Of a stretch of 64,000 nucleotides of DNA, positions 8,208 through 17,885 are shown piece after piece. Both the position numbers and the translations under genes were made by a program. This stretch comes from LZORAL124-50-18 sp051208045. Lineage in GTDB: Bacteria; Pseudomonadota; Gammaproteobacteria; Pseudomonadales; Oleiphilaceae. Position 1 is the stretch's first letter; every line of letters starts with the position of its first letter. The notes below the pieces were generated by a model. That model was not told where the DNA came from and ran no database searches. It saw only the letters and a list, made by a program, of their open reading frames with translations. The DNA is taken from assembly GCA_051208045.1 (NCBI GenBank), contig JBPJFY010000004.1:62001-126000 (forward strand). Direction: 5' to 3'.

Positions 8208-9815
8208 ATGGCGATCATTACAACACAGGTTCACACGGGCTCGAGTCAATTCAAAGAACGCGCGCAGGCCATGCAGCAGTTACTGGACGATCTTCGCCAG
8301 AAAGTTGCACAGGTTTCCGCCGGTGGGGGTGAAAAGGCCCAGCAAAAACATTTGGCCAAGGGTAAACTGCTGCCACGCGACCGGGTAGCCCAATTGCTTG
8401 ATCCGGGCTCACCATTTCTGGAGCTGTCGCAGCTGGCCGCCTGGGAGGTTTATGACGATTTTGTCCCCGCAGCGGGCGTAATCGCGGGCATTGGCCGCGT
8501 TTCCGGTGTTGAGTGCATGATTGTGGCCAATGACTCCACCGTAAAAGGGGGAACCTATTACCCCCTCTCGGTAAAGAAGCATCTGCGGGCTCAAACCATT
8601 GCAGAAGAAAACCACCTGCCCTGTATCTATCTGGTGGATTCCGGCGGGGCGAACCTTCCCCAGCAAGATGACGTTTTCCCGGATGAGAACCACTTCGGGA
8701 ACATCTTCTATCGCCAGGCAACGATGTCTGCCAAAGGTATTCCCCAAATCGCTGTGGTGATGGGATTATGCACCGCCGGCGGCGCATACGTACCCGCCAT
8801 GGCCGATGAAAGCATTATGGTGCGAAATCAGAGCACCATTTTTCTCGCCGGTCCCCCGCTGGTGAAAGCCGCTACGGGGGAGACGGTCACAGCGGAAGAA
8901 CTGGGCGGCGCAGACGTGCATTGTAAAATCTCCGGCGTAGCGGACCATTACGCTGAAGATGACCGGCATGCGTTGCACCTTGCGCGGCAATGCATCAAGC
9001 ACCTCAACCACCACAAGCCTGCCAATGTAACGATACACGCTCCTCTTCCTCCGAGGTATCCAGTGGAGGAGCTGAATGGTATCGTTCCTACCGACCTGAA
9101 AACACCCTATGACGCACGCGAAGTTATCGCGCGTATTGTCGACGACTCAGATTTGGACGAATTTAAGCAAAACTACGGAACGAGTTTGATCTGTGGGTTC
9201 GCACGCATCCACGGCTATCCAGTAGGCATACTTGCCAATAACGGCATCTTATTCTCTGAATCCGCGTTAAAAGGTGCGCACTTTGTTGAATTGTGCTGTC
9301 AACGGAAAATTCCCCTGCTTTTCCTGCAAAACATTACGGGATTCATGGTGGGGAAAAAGCACGAAGAAGCAGGGATCGCCAAACACGGCGCTAAACTGGT
9401 AACGGCAGTCGCCTGCGCCCAGGTACCCAAGTTTACGGTCATTACCGGCGGTAGTTTCGGCGCAGGAAACTATGGCATGTGTGGCCGCGCCTACCACCCT
9501 CGCTTTCTGTGGATGTGGCCCAACGCGCGGATTTCCGTGATGGGTGGTGAGCAGGCCGCGGGCGTGCTTGCACAGGTAAAAAAAGACGGCTTACAGCGAC
9601 AGGGTAAAAGCTGGGCCGCGTCAGACGAGGAAGCCTTTAAGCAAAACATTACCGATCAGTTTGATCAACAAAGCCACCCTTATTACGCCTCTGCCCGGCT
9701 CTGGGACGACGGCATTATCGCGCCTGCAGACACCCGAAACACATTGGCTCTGGCGCTATCTGCAGCCCTGAACGCGCCAATCGAAGAAAGCCGATTTGGC
9801 ATATTCCGTATGTAG
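8208..9815 (+). CDS. liuB: 3-methylcrotonyl-CoA carboxylase, carboxyltransferase (beta) subunit
   Basis: A 535-residue carboxyltransferase of the crotonase-like fold, with two homologous halves. Landmarks include KGKLLPRDRVAQLLDPGSPFLEL near the start, IYLVDSGGANLPQQDDVFP, MGLCTAGGAYVPAM, LFLQNITGFMVGKK, ITGGSFGAGNYGMCGRAY and FLWMWPNARISVMGGEQAA, typical of the methylcrotonyl-CoA carboxylase beta subunit. It accepts CO2 from the biotin carried by LiuD and makes 3-methylglutaconyl-CoA in the cytoplasm. It sits third in the liu operon, 17 bases after liuA. Confidence 0.97.
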   Translation: MAIITTQVHTGSSQFKERAQAMQQLLDDLRQKVAQVSAGGGEKAQQKHLAKGKLLPRDRVAQLLDPGSPFLELSQLAAWEVYDDFVPAAGVIAGIGRVSGVECMIVANDSTVKGGTYYPLSVKKHLRAQTIAEENHLPCIYLVDSGGANLPQQDDVFPDENHFGNIFYRQATMSAKGIPQIAVVMGLCTAGGAYVPAMADESIMVRNQSTIFLAGPPLVKAATGETVTAEELGGADVHCKISGVADHYAEDDRHALHLARQCIKHLNHHKPANVTIHAPLPPRYPVEELNGIVPTDLKTPYDAREVIARIVDDSDLDEFKQNYGTSLICGFARIHGYPVGILANNGILFSESALKGAHFVELCCQRKIPLLFLQNITGFMVGKKHEEAGIAKHGAKLVTAVACAQVPKFTVITGGSFGAGNYGMCGRAYHPRFLWMWPNARISVMGGEQAAGVLAQVKKDGLQRQGKSWAASDEEAFKQNITDQFDQQSHPYYASARLWDDGIIAPADTRNTLALALSAALNAPIEESRFGIFRM

Positions 9816-9826
9816 AGAGAGTCCAC

Positions 9827-10636
9827 ATGGTACAGTCGATAGAATCTCTTAACTTTTCTGCACTCACCGTGACTGGCGAAGACGGCGTGTGGCGGGTAGA
9901 AATGCGTCGGCCGGAGGTCAATAATGCGTTCGACGACACCGTCATTCAAGAATTGATCACTGCATTTAACCACCTCTCAAACCTACCCTCCTGCCGGGTA
10001 GCGGTGCTCTGTGCCGCCGGAAAACACTTCTCCGCCGGTGCAGACCTTCGGTGGATGAAAAAAATGGCCCAAATGGATTATGAGCAGAACCAAACGGACG
10101 CGCTCGAACTGGCCAATCTCATGCACACACTGTATCACTTTCCAAAGCCACTGATCGGGCGGGTGCAGGGTGCCGCCTATGGCGGTGCCATTGGGCTCAT
10201 CGCCTGTTGTGATATCGTGGTCGCCGAAAACCAGGCGCAGTTCTGCCTGAGTGAAGTGAAGCTTGGCCTGTCGCCGGCGGTTATCAGTCCCTATGTCATC
10301 CATGCGATCGGGGCAAGACAGGCACAATACTACTTCCTGACGGCAGAACGATTCTCGGCAAATCAGGCCCAGGAGTTAAACCTGGTTCATCGCACCTGTG
10401 CACTGGAAGATCTGGATACCGAAATCAACCAATTGACCACTACGCTCCTTAAAAATGGCCCCGGAGCGCTCGCCGCCAGCAAGCAACTGGTGCGTAAGTG
10501 GAGTGAATCCAGCTTTACTGAAACGCTGACACAATACACAGCCAATGTCATTGCAGGACTTCGCGTCTCTCAAGAAGGACAGGAAGGTATGGCAGCATTT
10601 TTCGAAAAACGCCCGCCGAACTGGCCGACAAAGTGA
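9827..10636 (+). CDS. liuC: Methylglutaconyl-CoA hydratase
   Basis: A 269-residue enoyl-CoA hydratase/isomerase-fold protein. The oxyanion-hole motifs are visible: AAGKHFSAGADLRWM and GRVQGAAYGGAIGLIACCDIVVAE, followed by CLSEVKLGLSPAVISPYV, which is close to known AUH/LiuC hydratases. It hydrates 3-methylglutaconyl-CoA to HMG-CoA. The assignment to this substrate among crotonases rests on its place between the two carboxylase subunits. Its stop codon is embedded beside the start of liuD. Confidence 0.93.
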   Translation: MVQSIESLNFSALTVTGEDGVWRVEMRRPEVNNAFDDTVIQELITAFNHLSNLPSCRVAVLCAAGKHFSAGADLRWMKKMAQMDYEQNQTDALELANLMHTLYHFPKPLIGRVQGAAYGGAIGLIACCDIVVAENQAQFCLSEVKLGLSPAVISPYVIHAIGARQAQYYFLTAERFSANQAQELNLVHRTCALEDLDTEINQLTTTLLKNGPGALAASKQLVRKWSESSFTETLTQYTANVIAGLRVSQEGQEGMAAFFEKRPPNWPTK

Positions 10637-10644
10637 GTTCAATC

Positions 10645-12666
10645 ATGTTTAAAAAATTACTGATTGCCAATCGAGGCGAGATCGCCTGCCGCATCATAAA
10701 AACCGCGCAGCAAATGGGCATCCACTGCATTGCTGTGTACTCCGAAGCGGACAAGCACGCCCGGTTTGTTGCCATGGCAGACGAAGCCTGGCTCCTAGGG
10801 CCGGCGGAAGCGAAAGAAAGTTACCTCCGAGCCGACAAAATCCTTGAGATTGCGAAAACCCAAGGCGCGGAGGCGATTCACCCCGGTTACGGGTTTTTAT
10901 CTGAAAATGCTGAATTTGCGCGGCTGTGTAAACAAAGTGGTATCGTGTTCGTTGGTCCCGCACCTGAAGCCATCGAAGCCATGGGCTCTAAAAGTGCAGC
11001 GAAAGCGCTGATGGCAAGCGCCAATGTCCCTCTGGTGCCCGGCTATCATGGTGAAGACCAACAGAGTGCATTGCTGGAAAAAGAAGCGGACAAAATCGGC
11101 TACCCGGTACTGCTGAAAGCCAGCGCAGGCGGCGGTGGCAAAGGCATGCGGATCGTTTCCCGTGCAGAGGACTTTTCAGCGGCTTTTACCGGTGCGAAAC
11201 GGGAAGCTCTCTCCTCATTTGGCGATGACCGGATTCTGGTCGAGAAATTCATCGTTGAACCCCGGCATGTTGAGGTGCAAATTCTTTGTGATAATCACGG
11301 CAATGCCGTTTACGTGCATGATCGAGACTGTTCCATTCAGCGACGCCACCAAAAAGTCATCGAAGAAGCACCTGCGCCCGGCCTATCCGTCACTGTGCGG
11401 AAAGCGATGGGCGAAGCAGCGTTGGCCTGTGCCAAAGCCATCAATTACACCGGCGTCGGTACGATAGAATTCCTGCTTGACGTCAACGAGTCGTTTTACT
11501 TCATGGAAATGAATACGCGCCTCCAGGTGGAACACCCGGTAACCGAGTGCATCAGTGGCTTGGATCTGGTGGAATGGCAATTACGCGTTGCCGCCAATGA
11601 GCAACTGGATTTTACACAAACGGACATTCCTGCCCACGGTCACGCATTTGAAGCGCGCATCTACGCAGAGTCGCCGCTTGATCAGTTTCTTCCCGCGAGT
11701 GGTACAATCACTCACTTACATTTTCCGGCAGAGTCACAGAACACCCGCATAGACACTGGCGTTCAAGCGAAAGATGAGATCAGTAGTTTCTACGATCCCA
11801 TGATTGCCAAACTCATTGTTTGGGGTGAAAGCCGGCAGCAAGCATTGAGCCACATGACTCAAGCGCTCCAACAAACCAGAATTGGCGGATTGAGCACCAA
11901 TGTCGCTTTTCTCGGCAGGATATTCCAACACCCCGAATTTGCTGACGCCCGACTATCCACATTGTTTATTGAAGAACACCAACACACGCTGTTGCAACCT
12001 CCCACCCTGGGTGAATCCCTCGCGATACAGGCGGGCATCGCCCATGTGTGTCTTCACTACATGAACAGGCCGCAGAAAAATTGCCCACGGGCCGTGGATA
12101 TTCACTCCCCCTGGTGCGACAGGACAGCCTGGCGACTCAACGAGCCCGGCATTGAGAGCTTTGAGCTCCTGTGGAATGACACGCCACTGTCCTTCAAACT
12201 GCACTTGACTGCGCCAAGTGGCATGGATACGGGACTTAGCTTCACTCTGCAGTATGAGTCTGTCACAGAGACGATCACAGCCTCCCTGGATAACACGCTC
12301 GTCACCGCAGATTTTGGCCACCACAAAATCAAATTCATCATTGAACCAGAAGACACATTTTTTACGCTCTATAAAGACGGCCAGCCATACGCGTTCGAAA
12401 ATGCGCGATCCTTTGGCACCGAGGCAAAAACAGCTGATGAACATGGACTCACTGCGCCAATGCACGGTAAAGTGATCGAAATTTTCGTTAAACCAGGTCA
12501 ATCAGTAAAACAAGGCGACCGCCTCATGATTATGGAAGCGATGAAAATGGAGCACACCATTTCCGCGCATGAGGATGGCGATGTCCACGAAATTTTTTAT
12601 ACCGTGGGGGACATGGTCGCTGAAGGAGCGCTGCTGATTGACCTGAAACCGGAGCAAACCGAATGA
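10645..12666 (+). CDS. liuD: 3-methylcrotonyl-CoA carboxylase, biotin carboxylase (alpha) subunit
   Basis: A 673-residue biotin-dependent subunit. The biotin carboxylase core begins MFKKLLIANRGEIACRII and contains the ATP-grasp glycine loop SAGGGGKGMR, HVEVQILCDNHGNAVYVHDRDCSIQRR and FYFMEMNTRLQVEHPVTE. The C-terminal biotinyl domain carries MEAMKMEH, with the biotinylated Lys at about residue 634. It fixes bicarbonate onto biotin for transfer by LiuB. A GTG at 10633 overlapping the liuC stop would add four residues; I prefer the ATG at 10645 because it gives the family's usual N-terminus. Confidence 0.96.
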   Translation: MFKKLLIANRGEIACRIIKTAQQMGIHCIAVYSEADKHARFVAMADEAWLLGPAEAKESYLRADKILEIAKTQGAEAIHPGYGFLSENAEFARLCKQSGIVFVGPAPEAIEAMGSKSAAKALMASANVPLVPGYHGEDQQSALLEKEADKIGYPVLLKASAGGGGKGMRIVSRAEDFSAAFTGAKREALSSFGDDRILVEKFIVEPRHVEVQILCDNHGNAVYVHDRDCSIQRRHQKVIEEAPAPGLSVTVRKAMGEAALACAKAINYTGVGTIEFLLDVNESFYFMEMNTRLQVEHPVTECISGLDLVEWQLRVAANEQLDFTQTDIPAHGHAFEARIYAESPLDQFLPASGTITHLHFPAESQNTRIDTGVQAKDEISSFYDPMIAKLIVWGESRQQALSHMTQALQQTRIGGLSTNVAFLGRIFQHPEFADARLSTLFIEEHQHTLLQPPTLGESLAIQAGIAHVCLHYMNRPQKNCPRAVDIHSPWCDRTAWRLNEPGIESFELLWNDTPLSFKLHLTAPSGMDTGLSFTLQYESVTETITASLDNTLVTADFGHHKIKFIIEPEDTFFTLYKDGQPYAFENARSFGTEAKTADEHGLTAPMHGKVIEIFVKPGQSVKQGDRLMIMEAMKMEHTISAHEDGDVHEIFYTVGDMVAEGALLIDLKPEQTE

Positions 12667-13550
12667 ATATCTCCATCATGGACGTTGGCCCCAGAGATGG
12701 CCTGCAAAATGAGAAAACCACTCTGAGTGCCGCTACCAAGCAACAGCTGATTGAAAAACTGGTGGATGCGGGCATAAAACGTGTAGAAGCCGGGAGTTTC
12801 GTGTCGCCCAAATGGGTGCCTCAAATGGCAAACTCCGAAGAGGTATTTGGCCTGATTACGCGACAGCCCGACGTTGAGTACTCTGCGCTGGTGCCCAATA
12901 TGAGAGGCTTCGAATCCGCACTCGTTAGCAAAGTAGACCGAATTTCAGTGTTCACCGCCGCTTCCGAGGCCTTTTGCCAAAAAAACATTAACTGTTCCAT
13001 TGAAGAGAGTATCGATCGTTTCCAGGAAGTCATGCGCGCAGCCAGGGAAGCCCGTATCCCGGTAAGAGGATATGTTTCCTGCATAGCGGGCTGCCCCTAC
13101 CAGGGCACGGTCCCCTATGCGGATGTTGTCAACGTTGCAGAAAAACTGCTCAACGCCGGTTGTGACGAGATTTCGCTGGGTGACACCACCGGCGTCGGCA
13201 CCCCCCATCAGGTAAAAAGCACAGTAAGGGAAGTCCTGAAAGTGGTTCCCGCTTCCCAGCTTGGCGTACACTTCCATGACACTTACGGTCAGGCGTTAGC
13301 AAACACCTATGCCACCATGGAGCTCGGCATCACCATTATCGACGCTTCCGTCGCTGGATTAGGCGGCTGTCCCTATGCGAAAGGCGCTAGCGGCAATCTG
13401 GCGACCGAAGATCTGATCTACATGCTGGAAGGCATGGGCGTGAAAACGGGTGTAGACCTGGAAAAGCTTATTGCTGCCGGCAACTGGATTTGCGACCACT
13501 TGGGCATCGAATCACGATCCAACGTCGCCAGAGCATTATCCCAACGTTAA
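12663..13550 (+). CDS. liuE: Hydroxymethylglutaryl-CoA lyase
   Basis: A 295-residue TIM-barrel lyase splitting HMG-CoA into acetoacetate and acetyl-CoA. Motifs include DVGPRDGLQNEKT at the N-terminus, EAGSFVSPKWVPQMA, SCIAGCPYQG, EISLGDTTGVGTP, HFHDTYGQALAN (metal ligands) and GLGGCPYAKGASGNLATED, where the Cys is the conserved active-site residue. Its ATG overlaps the liuD stop as ATGA, indicating coupling. It completes the leucine branch; the acetoacetate it makes is used by the next gene product. Confidence 0.97.
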   Translation: MNISIMDVGPRDGLQNEKTTLSAATKQQLIEKLVDAGIKRVEAGSFVSPKWVPQMANSEEVFGLITRQPDVEYSALVPNMRGFESALVSKVDRISVFTAASEAFCQKNINCSIEESIDRFQEVMRAAREARIPVRGYVSCIAGCPYQGTVPYADVVNVAEKLLNAGCDEISLGDTTGVGTPHQVKSTVREVLKVVPASQLGVHFHDTYGQALANTYATMELGITIIDASVAGLGGCPYAKGASGNLATEDLIYMLEGMGVKTGVDLEKLIAAGNWICDHLGIESRSNVARALSQR

Positions 13551-13583
13551 TCCCCAAACCTCAGCAATCAAGAGGCTATCCGC

Positions 13584-15569
13584 ATGAATAACAGCACGAG
13601 CTTTCAGCCACTCTGGGCACCGGAAAACGACCAGATAAGCAAGACAAACATGCGGAAATTTCAGACGTATCTTGCCGAAAGAGGCCATTTATCGCTGTCA
13701 GACTACCCAACACTTCACAAGTGGAGTATTGATCACAAAACAGAATTTTGGCAATCCATCGTCGATTTCTTCCAGATTCAAGGCAACTTTGAGGGCCCTG
13801 TCCTACAAAGCCCGAAAAGCATGCCCGGCGCAAAATGGTTTCCGGAGAGTCAATTCAATTTCGCCGAAATACTCCTGCAAGGTGAAGACAACAACACCGC
13901 GATCATTTCCATTGAAGAATCTGGGGCGCGCACGGAGCTTTCCTGGCGCGACCTGCGGGAGACAGTGGGCAAACTGAGAAATGCACTGCTAAACAGTGGT
14001 GTTATGCCCGGAGATCGCGTGGCGGGCTTTGTCCCCAACAGCTATCACGCCATTGTGGCCATGCTCGCGACCGCCTCAATAGGCGCAATCTGGTCTTCCT
14101 GCTCACCGGACTTCGGCCTGCAAGGCGTCATTGATCGATTTGGCCAGATCCAGCCCAAAGTGTTATTCGCAACAACCGGCTATGCCTACAATGGTAAACA
14201 TATTGACACCTCCGAACGTGTACAAAAAATAATTCACCAACTCCCTGCCATCAGCCAGATCGTGCTGATCCCTTTCGGGAAGCCTGACGGTGCGACAGCA
14301 GAAGCAAAAGTGTTCGGGCCGTCCAACATTACTGCCTGGGAATCTTACCTCGCAAACCAGGACAGTGCGCTGTCGTTCACGCCCCTGCCCTTTGATCAGC
14401 CGCTGTACATTATGTACTCCTCCGGCACCACTGGCGTACCCAAATGTATCGTCCATAGCGCAGGAGGTACGCTGATTCAGCATGTAAAAGAGCTTGGCCT
14501 GCACGTGGGGATCAACGAAGGTGATCGAATTTTCTATTACACAACCTGTGGATGGATGATGTGGAATTGGCTGGTGAGTGCGCTTGCACTCAAAGCAACC
14601 GTTGTCCTCTACGACGGCTCGCCTTTTTTTCCAGACGGGAACCGGTTGTTTGATCTCGCTGAATCGGAAAAACTGGCCGTACTCGGCAGCAGTGCCAAGT
14701 TTTTCTCCGCCTGTGAAAAAGCGGGTATCCACCCCAGGCAGAGTCACAACCTTGAGACACTCAGAACACTGCTCTCCACCGGCTCACCACTTTCGCACGA
14801 AAGTTTCGACTACATCTATCGTAACATCAAGAGTAACGTCTGCTTGAGCTCCATCAGCGGTGGCACCGATATCCTCTCCTGCTTTGCCTTGGGCAATCCG
14901 ATGATCCCGGTTTATCGGGGAGAACTTCAATGCGCAGGTCTGGGTATGGATGTTGCGTTTTATAACGAGAAAGGTGAGGCACTGGCGAGCGGCAAAGGGG
15001 AACTGGTGTGCCAAAGCCCGTTTCCCTCCATGCCAACGGGCTTCTGGAATGATCCCACGGGTGAGAAGTATCATCATGCCTACTTTGACACCTACCCCAA
15101 TATTTGGGCGCATGGCGACTATGGCGAGTTTATCGCACACGAAACACAACAAGGAATCATCATCCACGGTCGATCCGATGCGGTATTAAATCCTGGCGGC
15201 GTACGCATTGGTACGGCGGAAATTTATCGTCAAGTGGAAAAAGTGGAAGAAGTGCTTGAGTCAGTAGCGGTAGGCCAGCAATGGCAGGACGATGTGCGAA
15301 TCATACTCTTCGTAAAACTCAGAGAAGGTGTATCACTGGACAGCAAGCTCATAGAATCTATTAAACAGGCCATCAAGCTTGGAGCAACGCCCAGGCATGT
15401 CCCGGCAAAAATACTTCAGGTTCCGGATATCCCCAGAACCATCAGCGGCAAGATAGTTGAATTGGCCATCAGAAACATCATTCACAATGAGCCGGTAAAG
15501 AACAAAGATGCCTTGGCAAATCCACAGGCACTCGACTATTTTTCAAACTTGGCGGAGCTGACAACCTAG
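13584..15569 (+). CDS. aacS: Acetoacetate-CoA ligase
   Basis: A 661-residue member of the AMP-forming acyl-CoA synthetase family, about the length usual for acetoacetyl-CoA synthetase. The phosphate-binding motif is YIMYSSGTTGVPKCIVHSAG; other signatures are YYTTCGWMMWNWL, SISGGTDILSCF and the C-terminal hinge and lysine region IHGRSDAVLNPGGVRIGTAEIYR with PRTISGKIVELAIR. It activates acetoacetate made by LiuE, so thiolase can finish leucine breakdown. It lies 33 bases after liuE with an AAGAGG ribosome site, so it is probably the last gene of the operon. Confidence 0.96.
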   Translation: MNNSTSFQPLWAPENDQISKTNMRKFQTYLAERGHLSLSDYPTLHKWSIDHKTEFWQSIVDFFQIQGNFEGPVLQSPKSMPGAKWFPESQFNFAEILLQGEDNNTAIISIEESGARTELSWRDLRETVGKLRNALLNSGVMPGDRVAGFVPNSYHAIVAMLATASIGAIWSSCSPDFGLQGVIDRFGQIQPKVLFATTGYAYNGKHIDTSERVQKIIHQLPAISQIVLIPFGKPDGATAEAKVFGPSNITAWESYLANQDSALSFTPLPFDQPLYIMYSSGTTGVPKCIVHSAGGTLIQHVKELGLHVGINEGDRIFYYTTCGWMMWNWLVSALALKATVVLYDGSPFFPDGNRLFDLAESEKLAVLGSSAKFFSACEKAGIHPRQSHNLETLRTLLSTGSPLSHESFDYIYRNIKSNVCLSSISGGTDILSCFALGNPMIPVYRGELQCAGLGMDVAFYNEKGEALASGKGELVCQSPFPSMPTGFWNDPTGEKYHHAYFDTYPNIWAHGDYGEFIAHETQQGIIIHGRSDAVLNPGGVRIGTAEIYRQVEKVEEVLESVAVGQQWQDDVRIILFVKLREGVSLDSKLIESIKQAIKLGATPRHVPAKILQVPDIPRTISGKIVELAIRNIIHNEPVKNKDALANPQALDYFSNLAELTT

Positions 15570-15611
15570 CAGGAATAAAGGTTTCGCTGCCCCCATAGAA
15601 TGGTGTTGCGA

Positions 15612-15845
15612 TCACTCACTCAATTTTTCGTCAATTTTTATGAGTTGTGCTTGTAACACTTCGAGTTTTTTCGCAATCAATTTCTTCTCAGATTTGGATT
15701 TGGTGTGCTTGAGACGGTCTTCCAATTTTGCCGCCTTTTTCCGCAACTCTTTCTTTAACTCTTCGTAGGTCTCTGTTTGTTTCAATTTCTTACGGAAACC
15801 ATTGCCAAACAAGCTTTTAATCTGATCGATGATTTTCTTTTTCAT
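15612..15845 (-). CDS. Small highly charged hypothetical protein
   Basis: A 77-residue, very Lys/Glu-rich protein (about a third lysine) predicted to be nearly all helix, probably a coiled coil, with no membrane segment or cysteine. It starts MKKKIIDQIKSLFG and follows the Na/Pi cotransporter gene by six bases on the same strand, so it is likely co-transcribed. I do not recognise a family. A role as a small partner of the transporter is inference from position only. Confidence 0.6.
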   Translation of the reverse strand: MKKKIIDQIKSLFGNGFRKKLKQTETYEELKKELRKKAAKLEDRLKHTKSKSEKKLIAKKLEVLQAQLIKIDEKLSE

Positions 15846-15851
15846 ACCGCA

Positions 15852-17651
15852 TTACCTGTTTTGACTGATTACGTGGATTTCGGATGGGTCCAAAGCGACC
15901 TCGCGTTCTAGTGACGCTTTTTCCGAATCCTTACCGATAAAGACAGTTTCGCCATATGAAATCAAACTTCGACACACTTCCAACGTATACGCACAATCAT
16001 TCAACACAGACGTCCCGATTGCCGGGGTGATCAAGCCCTTCCTTAACCATTCGGCGACTTGTTGCTGGCGTTCCTTATCCATATCCTTAGTGATCAATTT
16101 CAGCGCATCCATTGAAAGCAGTGACGATTCCGTATCATGCGTTTCTGCGGCATGATACAACTCTCGTAATATTGTAATTATTTGAATTCTCATGGAATTA
16201 TACAAGTGCCTGGCATGAACATTTTGTGAACTTATTGACTTCAATAGATTCGTGCGCAAATGCTTGGTGGCTTTAACTGCGTCCACCACGTTCTGGTTTG
16301 CGGATCGAAACCAATGTAACCGTCCAGCTTGATGCTCCTCCCAGTTGAAAGGCACCTTGGAAACGAACAGGACCACCTCCCCGTATAAGCTCTTCACATG
16401 GTTTTCATATTCTTCTTCCAAATCATACTCGTTTGGCTTGTTAGCGTCGTACACCACCTGCTCAACCGGTATATCCTGTTTCACATACTCGGGCTGAATA
16501 CACAACCCCCTGCTGATGATCGTGAAAGCATTCTGAAACACATGGATCGTTTCATTCCGTACGGCTTCAACGGCGGTATCCGGAAAATCCAAAGCCGAAC
16601 CATATAAATACTTTGGCGCAGATACAGAATTCGCTTTTCCGGTGATCAGCTTTTCCAACATATGCGCTATCAGTTTGATAAACGGCAACATGACAAGGAT
16701 ACCCAGCAAATTAAACAGCGTATGAAATAACGCCAACTTTAAGGTGTAATCCTGATCTTGAATGCCCAGTCGGTTCCCTAGCCAATCAACAGCAAACACA
16801 AACTGATGGATAAAACCGATGGCGATGAGCCCGGTCACCAGATTGAAAAGTAAATGCGCCCCAGCCAGCCTTTTTCCCTGCTCATTGGCACTGAGCGCGC
16901 CAATGATGGCAGTAATGGTCGTACCAACGTTAGCGCCGATTGCCAAAGCCAGCGCATTATCATAACTAATCTGACCCGCTGACAATGCGGTAATGATCAA
17001 CACCAGAGTGGCATGGCTGGACTGCATGATAACCGTTGCCAGGATGCCTATGCCGCTGAAGAGAAAAACGCCGGCGTAGCCGCCAACAGTATACTGGCTT
17101 AAATCAATGTCATCACGAAAGGCTTCAAACCCTACCTTCATGAAGTGAATACCAAGAAAAAGAAAACCAAGCCCGGCGAGAATGTACCCGCATCCCTTGA
17201 TGTAGCGGGACTTCTGGAACACGCACAATATACCGAAAACCAACATGGGCATCGCATAGGATGAGATTTTCACCTTCAAGCCTAACCCGGCGATCAACCA
17301 GGCACCGGTTGTGGTTCCCAGGTTTGCGCCAAAAATAATGCCGATACCTGCCAGTAAATCGATTAAACCCGCGCTTAAAAATGAAATGGTAATCACAGAA
17401 ACCAGCGAACTGGACTGCATCAATGTGGTCGACACCGTGCCGAACAACAGGCTTTTGGGGAGCGTGTCGGTACTGTTTTTTAACAGGCTTTCCAATACAC
17501 CACCGGTGAATGATTTAAAGCCCTGCTCGAGGAAAAGCATGCCAAACAGAAAAATGGCAACACCCGCGGAGATATCCGTGAAATTTGGGCTAACCCACAG
17601 GCCATAGGTTAAAAAACATAAAATCCCGAATATGGTAAGCTTTTTTAACAT
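15852..17651 (-). CDS. Na+/phosphate cotransporter family protein with PhoU-like tail
   Basis: A 599-residue polytopic membrane protein. The first two thirds hold the duplicated NptA/PNaS core, with the repeated QSS signatures: TTLMQSSSLVSVITISFL with GANLGTTTGAW, and ATVIMQSSHATLVLIITAL with GANVGTTITAIIGAL. After about residue 345 the protein becomes soluble and helical, resembling a PhoU-like regulatory domain. Family members import phosphate with sodium or, as with E. coli YjbB, may export it. The direction of transport here is not known. Confidence 0.9.
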   Translation of the reverse strand: MLKKLTIFGILCFLTYGLWVSPNFTDISAGVAIFLFGMLFLEQGFKSFTGGVLESLLKNSTDTLPKSLLFGTVSTTLMQSSSLVSVITISFLSAGLIDLLAGIGIIFGANLGTTTGAWLIAGLGLKVKISSYAMPMLVFGILCVFQKSRYIKGCGYILAGLGFLFLGIHFMKVGFEAFRDDIDLSQYTVGGYAGVFLFSGIGILATVIMQSSHATLVLIITALSAGQISYDNALALAIGANVGTTITAIIGALSANEQGKRLAGAHLLFNLVTGLIAIGFIHQFVFAVDWLGNRLGIQDQDYTLKLALFHTLFNLLGILVMLPFIKLIAHMLEKLITGKANSVSAPKYLYGSALDFPDTAVEAVRNETIHVFQNAFTIISRGLCIQPEYVKQDIPVEQVVYDANKPNEYDLEEEYENHVKSLYGEVVLFVSKVPFNWEEHQAGRLHWFRSANQNVVDAVKATKHLRTNLLKSISSQNVHARHLYNSMRIQIITILRELYHAAETHDTESSLLSMDALKLITKDMDKERQQQVAEWLRKGLITPAIGTSVLNDCAYTLEVCRSLISYGETVFIGKDSEKASLEREVALDPSEIHVISQNR

Positions 17652-17805
17652 GAGAACATTATGTATCTCTGCCGTTCAGGGCAGTTAGCGTGATAAGAAG
17701 ATCAATTGGTTAAAAATAAGTATAGCTAATGACACTGAAAGAGGGGAAAGGATACGAAGAAGAATTCGGGAAGTGGCGTTTGCCTACAATATTAGTACAA
17801 AACAA

Positions 17806-17850
17806 AAAGCCGGTTAATTAGCAGTCTATGACTAGTGGTTAACCGGCTTT
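17806..17850 (-). terminator. Rho-independent terminator after etfBA
   Basis: A perfect 12-base inverted repeat (17806-17817 and 17839-17850; arms AAAGCCGGTTAA and TTAACCGGCTTT) with a 21-base loop. On the minus strand it is followed by a T-rich run (17801-17805), so it fits termination of the etfB-etfA transcript, 36 bases after the etfA stop. Confidence 0.75.
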
Positions 17851-17885
17851 GACAAGCAAGCAACAATTTACTGTTTTAGCTCAAA

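Noticed and set aside
14163..14747. 194-codon minus-strand frame inside aacS
   Set aside because: A shadow of the acetoacetate-CoA ligase, which is conserved across the whole stretch; no independent support.
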